A stretch of 36,028 nucleotides of DNA from Massilia timonae CCUG 45783. Its GTDB lineage: Bacteria > Pseudomonadota > Gammaproteobacteria > Burkholderiales > Burkholderiaceae_D. The notes under the pieces are model-generated. The model searched no databases, had not been told where the DNA came from, and was given only the letters and a program-made list of their open reading frames with translations. Where the stretch lies: positions 1 through 36,028 of the forward strand of contig NZ_JH992927.1 in the NCBI RefSeq assembly GCF_000315425.1, written 5' to 3'. Shown here one piece after another: positions 1 to 6,092 of the stretch. How positions within the stretch are numbered: the first letter of the stretch is position 1; every line of letters starts with the position of its first letter. The translations under genes were made by a program, and so were the position numbers.

Positions 1-191
1 CCGCCGCGCCGCCGTCATCCAGAGCCTGTTTGCCACTGCCAAACTCAACGGCCTGGACCCGGCACGCTGGCTCGCTGAGACACTTGAGAAACTGCCTACC
101 TGCCCGAACAGCCGAATCGACTCGCTGCTGCCATTTTCGGACTCTACGCTGGCTTGATTCCGCTGTGAAGGTGGAGCGGTTGGACGCTTAC
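1..191 (+). mobile_element. 3' (right) end of an IS66-family insertion sequence
   Basis: The window opens inside an IS66-type element. It contains the last codons of the TnpC transposase and ends with CGCTTAC at 185-191, the mirror of the GTAAGCG with which IS66-family elements begin. The left end and the other element genes lie outside the window, so completeness and target duplication cannot be checked. The eight bases after the end (192-199) would be one copy of the expected 8-bp duplication. Confidence 0.8.
2..157 (+). CDS. tnpC: IS66 family transposase TnpC, C-terminal fragment (5' end outside window)
   Basis: An open frame from base 2 to a TGA at 155-157 encodes the last 51 residues of an IS66-type DDE transposase. 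The segment around ATAKLNGLDPARWL followed by NSRIDSLLPF matches the C-terminal tail typical of IS66 transposases, where a TAKLNG-x-DP motif precedes an NR-IDxLLPW-like ending. The start and the catalytic DDE core lie upstream of the window. The stop is 34 bases before the element end, the usual arrangement. Family assignment is secure; whether the full gene is intact cannot be judged here. Confidence 0.85.
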   Translation, partial: RRAAVIQSLFATAKLNGLDPARWLAETLEKLPTCPNSRIDSLLPFSDSTLA

Positions 192-200
192 TGAGCTTTG

Positions 201-231
201 CCAGCATAGAACCTACGGTGGGCTATGCTGG
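201..231. repeat. 9-bp inverted repeat just beyond the IS66 end
   Basis: CCAGCATAG at 201-209 is followed by its exact reverse complement CTATGCTGG at 223-231, with a 13-base loop. It begins ten bases beyond the IS66 terminus and precedes the ABC-transporter relic. No T-run follows, so a terminator role is not supported. Confidence 0.5.
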
Positions 232-257
232 TACTGGAGGAATATGGAGTGAGAAGC

Positions 258-640
258 GCAGGGGGCATGAGATTCGGGCCACAGCATGGAATCGCCCGGC
301 ATCGCGCGTGCGCTGGCGATGGCACAGAAGGACGGTTGATGGACGAGCCGTCCGGCGCCCTGGATGCGCTGACTCGCGAGCACTTGCAGGGAAGTTACTG
401 AAGACCGTAGTAGTCACCAGGTCGACCGTGGTGATGGTGACGCACGATGTTATTGAGGCAGCCCTCCTCTAGAGCCGTATCGCTATGCTGAGCAGTGGAT
501 CTGCGGCCGCCATTGGCGAGATCGTCGAGGTGGAATTGGAGCGACCGCGCGACCGGGTAGCGCTAGCGCAGTATCGTGCTATTACCGAGCATCGCAAGGC
601 GGTGCTACTGTTCTTGCATCGTAAGCAGGCGCATTTTTAC
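258..640 (+). pseudogene. Decayed ABC transporter ATPase gene (nitrate/cyanate/taurine type, NrtD-like), 3' half
   Basis: No single frame is open, but successive pieces in different frames follow the C-terminal half of an NrtD/SsuB-type ABC ATPase. GGMR near 262 is a signature-region fragment. GIARALAMA lies around 290-320. DEPSGALDALTREHLQ follows at about 340-390, a Walker B and D-loop with Ser replacing the usual Phe. VVMVTHDVIEAALL at 430-470 is the switch histidine region. The tail IGEIVEVELERPRDRVAL and FLHRKQAH runs from about 510 to 635. At least two frameshifts and a stop separate these pieces. The Walker A half is missing, apparently lost to the left where the IS66 element lies. The family likeness is read from motifs; the exact substrate of the ancestor is a guess. 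Confidence 0.7.
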
Positions 641-865
641 GGCGGAACTGCCCTAAACCCAAGTGGCGTAAGCAGGTCAGCGCTGGTCACGTTCAGGTCC
701 CCTGCGACACGATTGGTATCGGGTGGCACCACTCCTTCTAGGTGTAGTCCGGCACCGCGCGCAGGTTCAGCATCCATTCGCGCACGGTCCTGCGGGCGAC
801 GATCTCGACATAGATCTCGTTCGAGTAGATATCCCGAGGTGGGTAGCCGGTACGTCGACGCTCGC

Positions 866-917
866 TGTCAGCAGCGGTTGTAAACTGATACAGGCAGCGA
901 TTGAAAACTGATACACC
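866..917. repeat. IS21 left terminal and subterminal repeats
   Basis: The outer repeat 866-892 begins TGTCAGCAGCGG and ends AACTGATACA; it matches the reverse complement of 2873-2899 with few mismatches. A second, internal copy at 895-917 (CAGCGATTGAAAACTGATAC and three more bases) matches the reverse complement of 2837-2859 at 22 of 23 positions. Multiple transposase-binding repeats at each end are typical of IS21 elements. Confidence 0.88.
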
Positions 918-971
918 ATTTTGAGAAGATGGCCGCTTTGCGGAGCGGCCTTGAAACCCAAAGAGGTGTAC

Positions 972-2030
972 GTGGAAATCCAACTACTGAAGAAGCATGG
1001 GTTAAGCCTTCGGCAGATCGCCGCCGAGGTAGGCTGTGCAGTGAACACGGTGCGCCGGCACCTGGCCCTGGAGGCCGTGCCGAAGTACGAACGCAAAGTC
1101 AAACGCCAGACGAAGCTGGCGCAGTTCGAGCAGTACCTGAGGGATCGGCAGCAAGCTGCTCAGCCCGACGTGATTCCAGCCACCGTGCTGTACCGCGAGA
1201 TTGCCGCGCGCGGCTACGAGGGCGGCATGAGCCAGTTGAGGGCCTTCGTGCGCACCTTGCGCCCGGCGCCTCCCGCCGATCCGGTGGTGCGTTTCGAGAC
1301 GGCGATGGGTGAGCAGCTGCAGGTGGACTGGGTCGAATTTCGTAAAGGCAGCGCGCCATTGCACGCGTTCTGCGCGACGCTCGGCTTTAGCCGGGCCAGC
1401 TACGTGGAGTTCGTCAACAACATGAAGGTGGATACCCTGATCGCCTGCCACGAGCGCGCCTTTGCAGCGTTCGGCGGCGTGACGCGGCGGGTCCTGTACG
1501 ACAATATGAAGACGGTGGTACTGGAGCGCGATGCGTACGGTGAGGGCGAGCACCGCTTCCACGCCGGCTTCCTGGACTATGCCAGGCATAGCGGCTTCGT
1601 GATCAAGCTGTGCCAGCCGTACCGGGCCAAGACCAAGGGTAAGGTCGAGCGGTTCAACGGCTACCTGCGCCGATCGTTCTATGTGCCGCTGGCGAGCCGG
1701 CTGGCACAGAGCGGCCAGAAGCTCGACGTCGTGACGGCCAACGTCGAGGTGGCCCACTGGCTGCGCGAAGTGGCCAATGCGCGCATCCACGGCACGACCG
1801 GAGAACCGCCAGCCGAAGCCTTGAAGCGGGAAGTGGAGCACCTGCAAGCGCTGCCGGCACCGTGGCGGGCGGACATCGCGGCAGCCAGGCCGCAGCCGGC
1901 TGCTGCAGCACCTGCGGCGCCGCGGCCGGCAGCAGTGGTGGAGCGGATCGCGCAACCTTCTCCGGTACAGCATCCGTTGCAGGTGTATGACGCGCTGCTG
2001 GTGCGGGTATCGGAAGGGGTGGCGGCATGA
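972..2030 (+). CDS. istA: IS21 family transposase IstA
   Basis: DDE transposase of an IS21-type element. With the GTG start at 972 it is 352 residues. An N-terminal helix-turn-helix (LSLRQIAAEVGCAVNTVRRHL, about residues 12-32) is followed by the catalytic core. D119 lies in QVDWVEF, D177 in YDNMK and E226 in KVERFNGYLR, the usual DDE triad. A Pro/Ala-rich linker precedes the end. I chose GTG 972 because AAGAGG (961-966) sits five bases before it; GTG 966 and TTG 921 are in-frame alternatives. The stop overlaps the istB start by four bases (ATGA), indicating translational coupling. Confidence 0.92.
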   Translation: MEIQLLKKHGLSLRQIAAEVGCAVNTVRRHLALEAVPKYERKVKRQTKLAQFEQYLRDRQQAAQPDVIPATVLYREIAARGYEGGMSQLRAFVRTLRPAPPADPVVRFETAMGEQLQVDWVEFRKGSAPLHAFCATLGFSRASYVEFVNNMKVDTLIACHERAFAAFGGVTRRVLYDNMKTVVLERDAYGEGEHRFHAGFLDYARHSGFVIKLCQPYRAKTKGKVERFNGYLRRSFYVPLASRLAQSGQKLDVVTANVEVAHWLREVANARIHGTTGEPPAEALKREVEHLQALPAPWRADIAAARPQPAAAAPAAPRPAAVVERIAQPSPVQHPLQVYDALLVRVSEGVAA

Positions 2031-2812
2031 ACCTGCAGCATGAGCGTATCGCGGCGTTGTGCGAGAGCCTGAACCTGCCGTTCGTGGCACAGGGCTACGG
2101 CGCCGCAACCCAGAAAGCAGCGAAACAGGAGATGGCCTACAGCGACTTCCTGGAGGGGCTGCTGAGGGAGGAAGCAGCTGGGCGCAACGTGCGCAAGCAA
2201 AACACGATGACCCGTCTGGCAGGATTCCCCGTGGTGAAGACGCTGGACGAATTTAACTATGACTTCGCCAAAGGCGTAAAGCGCAGCCAAGTCGAGGAGC
2301 TGGCCGGCCTGGGATTCGTCGAGCGGCATGAGAACGTGGTACTGGTCGGGCCGAGCGGTGTAGGCAAAACGCACCTGGCGATGGCACTGGGTTACAAGGC
2401 CACGCAGGCCGGCATCAAGACGCGCTTCACGACGGCGGCCGACCTCATGCTGGCACTGACGACGGCGCATACGCAGAACAATTTGAAAGCGGTGATGCAC
2501 CGCGCGATCAAGGCATATCGGCTCTTGATCATCGACGAGATAGGTTACTTGCCGATGAACCGGGAACAGGCCAACCTGTTCTTCCAGGTGATCGCGGCCT
2601 TGTATGAGCGCAGCAGCCTGATCGTGACCAGTAACCTGCCGTTCGGACAATGGGACACGACCTTTGCGCAGGATACGACGCTCACCGCGGCCCTGCTCGA
2701 CCGGCTGCTGCACCATGCGCATATCGTGCCGATTGCAGGTGAGAGCTACCGGCTGAAGCACCAGCGACAGGCCGGGATGATGAGGGGGAGCGATGTTGCA
2801 GAAATGGGCTGA
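2027..2812 (+). CDS. istB: IS21 family helper ATPase IstB
   Basis: AAA+ ATPase (261 aa) that assists IstA in target selection and strand transfer, related to the DnaC helicase loader. The Walker A motif GPSGVGKT is at residues 108-115 and Walker B LLIIDEIGYL has D170-E171. SLIVTSNLPFGQW is the sensor-1 region. Length is normal for the family (about 250-260 aa) and the frame is intact. It overlaps the end of istA by four bases. It ends 25 bases before the inner right repeat of the element. Confidence 0.95.
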   Translation: MNLQHERIAALCESLNLPFVAQGYGAATQKAAKQEMAYSDFLEGLLREEAAGRNVRKQNTMTRLAGFPVVKTLDEFNYDFAKGVKRSQVEELAGLGFVERHENVVLVGPSGVGKTHLAMALGYKATQAGIKTRFTTAADLMLALTTAHTQNNLKAVMHRAIKAYRLLIIDEIGYLPMNREQANLFFQVIAALYERSSLIVTSNLPFGQWDTTFAQDTTLTAALLDRLLHHAHIVPIAGESYRLKHQRQAGMMRGSDVAEMG

Positions 2813-2836
2813 ACACGGACGGTGTTCGGCGACGGC

Positions 2837-2899
2837 GGTGTATCAGTTTTAAATCGCTGGGACGACGAAATCTGTATCAGTTTTCAATCGCCGTTGACA
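2837..2899. repeat. IS21 right terminal and subterminal repeats
   Basis: The inner copy is at 2837-2859 and the outer copy at 2873-2899, the latter ending CGCCGTTGACA. Both are inverted relative to the copies at 866-892 and 895-917. The element ends at 2899, directly followed by the target duplication CTCGC. Confidence 0.88.
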
Positions 2900-3220
2900 C
2901 TCGCCTCGAAAACCGCCACGGATGGTGCCGCTGAACCAGGCCGCGGCGAGCGGAAACGTGGCTTGCGGGAAGAGCCGCGACAGACTGCGTTGCAGGTTGA
3001 AGCCCATCGCGAACAAGGTGCGCTCAGGGCCACATTCCTGGATTTCCCAGTAGGGCAATCGCCGTTCGAGCAGCGGGCCAAAGGCTTGAAGCGGGGCGGC
3101 GAGGCAGTAACCTGCGATGGCGCGAGTGCAAAGGTGTCGGGATCAAATAGGCGATGCCATCGACTGTCATGCGTTCGGCGCAGTCCACCCTCATGGATGC
3201 TCCTCGGGTTCAGGCCGTGC

Positions 3221-3484
3221 TCAGGGGGCTTTTTTCTTCTGCACTTGACGTTGCTGCTGCTTGCGCTGCGTCTGGTTGCGGTTCTGCTTTGCTTCATACA
3301 GCGCGACAGCGTCACGCTTCGCCTGGGCGACCGTGCGCAGTTCTTCCTTGTCGTCGTGCGTGACGAAGTAGTCGTTGGCCTGCGCGTCGACCACCAGCTT
3401 GATCGCGGCCTCGTCGCTCAGGTTGTAGATCTCGGTGAGCAGGGTCGTTACTTCATCGAGAAAGTCTTCATAAGTCATGGCCAT
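3221..3484 (-). CDS. Small protein of unknown function with a basic, Gln/Lys-rich tail
   Basis: An 87-residue frame read from ATG 3484 (a second in-frame ATG is at 3478). The N-terminal half is acidic and probably helical (MTYEDFLDEVTTLLTEIYN, then DEAAIKLVVDAQANDYF). The last 25 residues are strongly basic and polar (QNRNQTQRKQQQRQVQKKK). AAGGA lies about 10 bases upstream of 3484. It is followed 26 bases later by the start of the IS21-interrupted gene, so the two probably formed an operon. I do not recognise the family. The ordered composition and ribosome site argue that it is real. Confidence 0.6.
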   Translation of the reverse strand: MAMTYEDFLDEVTTLLTEIYNLSDEAAIKLVVDAQANDYFVTHDDKEELRTVAQAKRDAVALYEAKQNRNQTQRKQQQRQVQKKKAP

Positions 3485-3537
3485 GGCGCGATCGTCCTTG
3501 AGCGAAAGGGGAATAATAGAATGAAAAACAGGCTGGA

Positions 3538-3573
3538 AACAAAAACGCCAACCCGAAGGCTGGCGTTTTTGTT
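3538..3573 (-). terminator. Rho-independent terminator of tRNA-Lys
   Basis: The arms AACAAAAACGCCA and TGGCGTTTTTGTT surround a short loop; the stem extends inward past one mismatch to a CGAA tetraloop. Read on the minus strand it lies eight bases after the tRNA 3' end and ends in a T-run. The A-run on the other side means it could also stop plus-strand transcription. Confidence 0.8.
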
Positions 3574-3580
3574 GAATCTT

Positions 3581-3656
3581 TGGTAGGCCGTGCGTGGCTC
3601 GAACACGCGACCAACGGATTAAAAGTCCGCTGCTCTACCAACTGAGCTAACGACCC
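3581..3656 (-). tRNA. tRNA-Lys (anticodon TTT), CCA encoded
   Basis: The reverse strand reads GGGTCGTTAGCTCAGTTGGT at the 5' end, has the anticodon loop CTTTTAA, a T-arm with TTCGAGC, and ends ACGGCCT-A-CCA. All four arms fold in 76 nucleotides. The acceptor stem has two wobble pairs, G1-U72 and U4-G69. The tRNA-Lys I know from E. coli ends ACGACCC and pairs fully. Position downstream of cpoB matches the conserved tol-pal-cpoB-tRNA-Lys order known from enterobacteria. The gene has its own consensus promoter and terminator. Confidence 0.95.
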
Positions 3657-3667
3657 GAAGAAGCAAG

Positions 3668-3696
3668 ATTATAGGGCCAGGTCATGAACCTGTCAA
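3668..3696 (-). promoter_or_regulatory. Perfect-consensus sigma70 promoter of tRNA-Lys
   Basis: On the minus strand, TTGACA (3691-3696) and TATAAT (3668-3673) are separated by exactly 17 bases (3674-3690). Transcription would start about 5-7 bases before the mature tRNA 5' end at 3656. The ISNCY target duplication begins at 3697, directly upstream of the -35 box, so the core promoter survives the insertion while any UP element or Fis sites would have been displaced. Confidence 0.88.
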
Positions 3697-3711
3697 TTGC
3701 CGAGCCCGATC

Positions 3712-3762
3712 TGTTAGCGCAAAGTAGTAATGTCCCCTCTCCGCTAAGTAGAAATGTCCCCT
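3712..3762. repeat. ISNCY element left terminal repeats
   Basis: The outer repeat 3712-3738 begins TGTTAGCGCAAAGTAG and ends ATGTCCCCT; it matches the reverse complement of 5161-5187 at 22 of 27 positions. A second copy of the inner part, CGCTAAGTAGAAATGTCCCC plus T, follows at 3742-3762. Doubled repeats suggest two transposase-binding sites at this end. Confidence 0.82.
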
Positions 3763-3788
3763 AGGATGCCCTGAAGGGGGACGGGACA

Positions 3789-5123
3789 GTGCTCAAGATG
3801 ACAGCCAAAGACGTGTTGCGTAGCCAGGTGATGGCACAGGTAGTTGAGGGTAAGCTGGATCAGGAAAGTGCTGCCAGGAGGCTGGGCATCAGCACGCGCC
3901 AGGTGAAACGTCTGAAGCGGCGTATGCTCGACGAGGGCAATGCAGGGCTACTGAGCAAGAGCCGGGGCAAACCGTCGAATCGACGCACGCCACAAGAGAA
4001 GCTGTCCAAGGCATTGGACCTGATCAGGGCGCACTATGCGGATTTCGGTCCGACGTTGGCATGCGAGAAGCTCGACGAACTGCATGAGATCCGCCTATCA
4101 GTGGAAACGGTGCGCAAGGCGATGATTGCGGCGCAACTGTGGAAACCGCGTCGTGGCGCAACAGCGCGGACACACGCAATGCGCGAGCGCAGGGCCCGGC
4201 GCGGAGAGCTGATCCAGATCGATGGATCGCCGCACGACTGGTTCGAGGGCCGCGCGCCCCGCTGCAGCCTGTTGGTGTTTATCGACGATGCCACGAGCGA
4301 GCTGATGGCATTGCGTTTCGTCGATGCCGAGACGACGCTTGGATACATGAGTTTGCTGGAGGAGCACATCAGAAATCATGGCCTGCCAGCGGCCCTGTAC
4401 AGCGATCGTCATAGCATCTTCCGGATCAGCACGGGCGACAAGAGTGGCGTCGGTGAAGGGCAAACGCAGTTTGCACGCGCATTGGAACAACTCGGTATCG
4501 AGGGCATCCAGGCTAACAGCCCGCAGGCCAAGGGACGAGTCGAGCGAGCCAATCAGACCTTGCAGGACCGCTTGGTAAAGGAGATGCGGTTACAGGGCAT
4601 CAGTAGCCAGCAGGCTGCCAATGCCTGGCTACCGCAGTTCATTCGCGCCTTCAACCGGCGCTTTGCCGTCACGGCCGTGCTGCCTGAAGACGCTCATGTG
4701 CCGTATGGCGGAACCGAAGCTGCTCTACGCCGAATCCTCTCGGTGCATACACCTCGCCGCCTGTCGAGCAACCTGAGCTGTCAGTTCAATGGCTTGCTGT
4801 ATCAGATCCAAATTGCCGACCAGGGGCGAGCATTGCGTGGCGCCAGCGTTACTATCGTCACCCATCCGGAAAGTGCGACCGAGGTCGTCTGGCAAGGCCG
4901 GGTTTTGCAGCACACATGCAGCAGCAAGCCAATCAAGCAGCATGAGGCGATCGACGGCAAGGACATCAATGGCAAGGTCGAGCAGGCACTCGCCCGACGC
5001 CAACCGCCACAGCCTATCGGACACCCCTGGAAAAAACGCATGGAAACGCAACCGGGCACCGTCCCTGTACGTGCTGAGTTCGCCCATACGAAATCGCATC
5101 TGGCCCCTGTCACCAATCCGTGA
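3789..5123 (+). CDS. ISNCY (IS1202-like) family DDE transposase
   Basis: A 444-residue transposase. Residues 12-45 form a helix-turn-helix (ESAARRLGISTRQVKRLKRR). The catalytic core has D145 in IDGSPHDWFEG, a conserved FIDDATSE strand, D206 in YSDRHSIF and E252 in KGRVERANQTLQDRL. This set is typical of transposases annotated ISNCY. GTG 3789 is preceded by GGGGG with about eight bases spacing; ATG 3798 is an alternative start. The frame is intact and ends shortly before the inner right repeat. The last 60 residues are basic and poorly conserved in appearance. Confidence 0.9.
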   Translation: MLKMTAKDVLRSQVMAQVVEGKLDQESAARRLGISTRQVKRLKRRMLDEGNAGLLSKSRGKPSNRRTPQEKLSKALDLIRAHYADFGPTLACEKLDELHEIRLSVETVRKAMIAAQLWKPRRGATARTHAMRERRARRGELIQIDGSPHDWFEGRAPRCSLLVFIDDATSELMALRFVDAETTLGYMSLLEEHIRNHGLPAALYSDRHSIFRISTGDKSGVGEGQTQFARALEQLGIEGIQANSPQAKGRVERANQTLQDRLVKEMRLQGISSQQAANAWLPQFIRAFNRRFAVTAVLPEDAHVPYGGTEAALRRILSVHTPRRLSSNLSCQFNGLLYQIQIADQGRALRGASVTIVTHPESATEVVWQGRVLQHTCSSKPIKQHEAIDGKDINGKVEQALARRQPPQPIGHPWKKRMETQPGTVPVRAEFAHTKSHLAPVTNP

Positions 5124-5136
5124 TCAAATTGGCAAG

Positions 5137-5187
5137 AGGGACATTTCTACTTTGCGCAACAGGGGACATTTCTATTTAGCGTTGACA
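5137..5187. repeat. ISNCY element right terminal repeats
   Basis: An inner copy at 5137-5157 (AGGGACATTTCTACTTTGCG plus C) and the outer copy at 5161-5187 (ending TTTAGCGTTGACA) are inverted relative to the copies at 3712-3762. The outer copy abuts the second target duplication at 5188-5202. Confidence 0.82.
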
Positions 5188-5225
5188 TTGCCGAGCCCGA
5201 TCAAACCGCGCTTGAAGCCCGCTGC

Positions 5226-5981
5226 TTACTTCAGCGAAGCCAACCGATCCCGCGCCGTCTGCGCCGCGCTCGAGTCCGGATACTTGGACACCAGCGTCTG
5301 CAGCGACTTCTTCGCGTTCTTGTTGTCCTTCAGCAGGGCGTAGCTGCTGGCGATGTTCAGCATGGCGTCCGGCACCTTGGCGCTGTCGGCGTAGGTGGTG
5401 GTCACGACCTGCTGGGCCGCGATGGCCTTCTTGTAGTCGCCCAGTGCGTAATAGGTGTTGCCCAGCCAGTACTGCGCGTTCGACGCATACGCCGATTGCG
5501 GATACTGCTTGACGAATTCCTGCAGCGCGACCGAGGCCCCCTTGTAATCGCCCGACTGGAACAGCGCGGTGGCGGCCTCGTAGGCGGTCTTCTCGGTCGG
5601 CATCACTTCGGCGGTCTGGCCGTCGATGACTTCCTGGCGCGGCTCGAAGCGTTTCATGCGCGCGTCGAGGTCGGCGTACAGCTGCTTCTGGCTTTCCTGG
5701 GCCTTCGACAATTCGTTCTGCAGCACTTCGATCTGGCCGCGCAGGCGGGCGATCTCGCGCATGGACTGCTCGTGCTGGTTCAGCATCTCGATCTGGACCG
5801 TCTTGTCCGACTTGCCGTCGATGCGCGCGGTCAGGTCGCGCGTGATGTTGTCGACCTTGGTGCGCAGGTCCAGGATGGCCTTGCGCGCTTCGTCGTCATC
5901 GAACGGGCCGGCCGCGGCATGCAGCGGCATCCACAGGGCCAGGACGAGGCAGGCGAGGCGGGACGGAGACAGTTTGATCAT
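5226..5981 (-). CDS. cpoB: Cell division coordinator CpoB (YbgF), Tol-Pal associated periplasmic TPR protein
   Basis: Periplasmic protein of 251 residues that links peptidoglycan synthesis to outer-membrane constriction through TolA and PBP1B. A signal peptide ends near residue 23 (LHAAAG). A coiled-coil trimerisation region spans about 30-115 (heptad-like, rich in Glu, Gln and Leu). Three TPR repeats follow from about 132: YEAATALFQSGDYKGASVAL, then YWLGNTYYALGDYKKAI, then the C-terminal repeat ending SAAQTARDRLASLK. It is the last gene of the tol operon, 111 bases after pal, with a strong hairpin in between. The stop lies 23 bases from the ISNCY target duplication, so its original downstream region is altered. 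Confidence 0.95.
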   Translation of the reverse strand: MIKLSPSRLACLVLALWMPLHAAAGPFDDDEARKAILDLRTKVDNITRDLTARIDGKSDKTVQIEMLNQHEQSMREIARLRGQIEVLQNELSKAQESQKQLYADLDARMKRFEPRQEVIDGQTAEVMPTEKTAYEAATALFQSGDYKGASVALQEFVKQYPQSAYASNAQYWLGNTYYALGDYKKAIAAQQVVTTTYADSAKVPDAMLNIASSYALLKDNKNAKKSLQTLVSKYPDSSAAQTARDRLASLK

Positions 5982-6013
5982 AAGCGTTGCTCTTTCTAAA
6001 CCGGTTGCTGAGA

Positions 6014-6054
6014 TAAAACGGGGCGGGTAGCAGTCTGCACTGCGTCCCGCCCCC
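6014..6054 (-). terminator. Intercistronic hairpin with T-run between pal and cpoB
   Basis: On the minus strand, GGGGCGGG (6046-6053) pairs with CCCGCCCC (6020-6027), with further pairing (GCAG with CTGC) inside, followed by GTTTTATC. This has the form of a rho-independent terminator and lies about 33 bases upstream of the cpoB start. It probably attenuates read-through from pal into cpoB rather than ending the operon completely. Confidence 0.72.
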
Positions 6055-6065
6055 TGTCAATCAAC

Positions 6066-6084
6066 GCTGATCGGCCCGATCAGC
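6066..6084. repeat. 19-base palindrome after pal stop
   Basis: GCTGATCGG (6066-6074) and CCGATCAGC (6076-6084) form perfect 9-bp arms around a single base. It starts nine bases after the pal stop codon and precedes the hairpin at 6014-6054. It could extend the 3'-end structure of the pal message. Confidence 0.6.
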
Positions 6085-6092
6085 CGGATTGA

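Larger units (their letters stand above)
861..2904 (+). mobile_element. Complete IS21-family insertion sequence with 5-bp target duplication
   Basis: The element runs 866-2899 (2034 bp). It carries overlapping istA and istB and is bounded by matching terminal repeats beginning TGTCA. The 5-bp sequence CTCGC occurs immediately outside both ends (861-865 and 2900-2904), which is the target duplication expected of IS21-type transposition. Intact ends, intact genes and an exact duplication indicate a fairly recent insertion that may still be active. Confidence 0.93.
738..3194 (-). pseudogene. Gene of unknown function, split by the IS21 element and also frameshifted
   Basis: Read on the minus strand, an ATG at 3192-3194 has a good ribosome site (GAGGAG, about 6 bases upstream) and lies 26 bases after the 87-aa gene. 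Its first frame begins MRVDCAERMTVDGIAYLI but is soon lost. A second frame, open from 3142, contains YWEIQECGPERTLFAMGF and runs into the IS21 insertion at 2904. If the element and one CTCGC target copy are removed, the frame continues without a stop through 865-741 (YSNEIYVEIVARRTVREWML) to a TAG at 738-740. A protein of about 150 residues can be rebuilt with a single frameshift near 3120-3145. I do not recognise the family. Coordinates span the inserted element. Confidence 0.5.
3697..5202 (+). mobile_element. Complete ISNCY/IS1202-like insertion sequence with 15-bp target duplication
   Basis: The element runs about 3712-5187 (1476 bp) and encodes one transposase. TTGCCGAGCCCGATC is present at 3697-3711 and again at 5188-5202, a 15-bp direct repeat flanking the ends (16 bp if an adjacent A is counted). 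Unusually long target duplications are a known property of the IS1202 group, which was split from the ISNCY class. The subgroup assignment is from memory. It lies between cpoB and tRNA-Lys without breaking either. Confidence 0.88.

Noticed and set aside
218..472. 84-codon open frame near the left end as an intact gene
   Set aside because: Only its last residues (VVMVTHDV) are meaningful, and they belong to a frameshifted ABC ATPase relic.
1002..2761. Long minus-strand open frames across istA and istB
   Set aside because: They are antisense to two clearly recognised IS21 genes, have high-GC shadow composition and show no family motif.
3697..5202. The 15-bp direct repeats as phage att sites
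   Set aside because: They coincide exactly with the ends of a single-gene insertion sequence with inverted terminal repeats, and no integrase is present.
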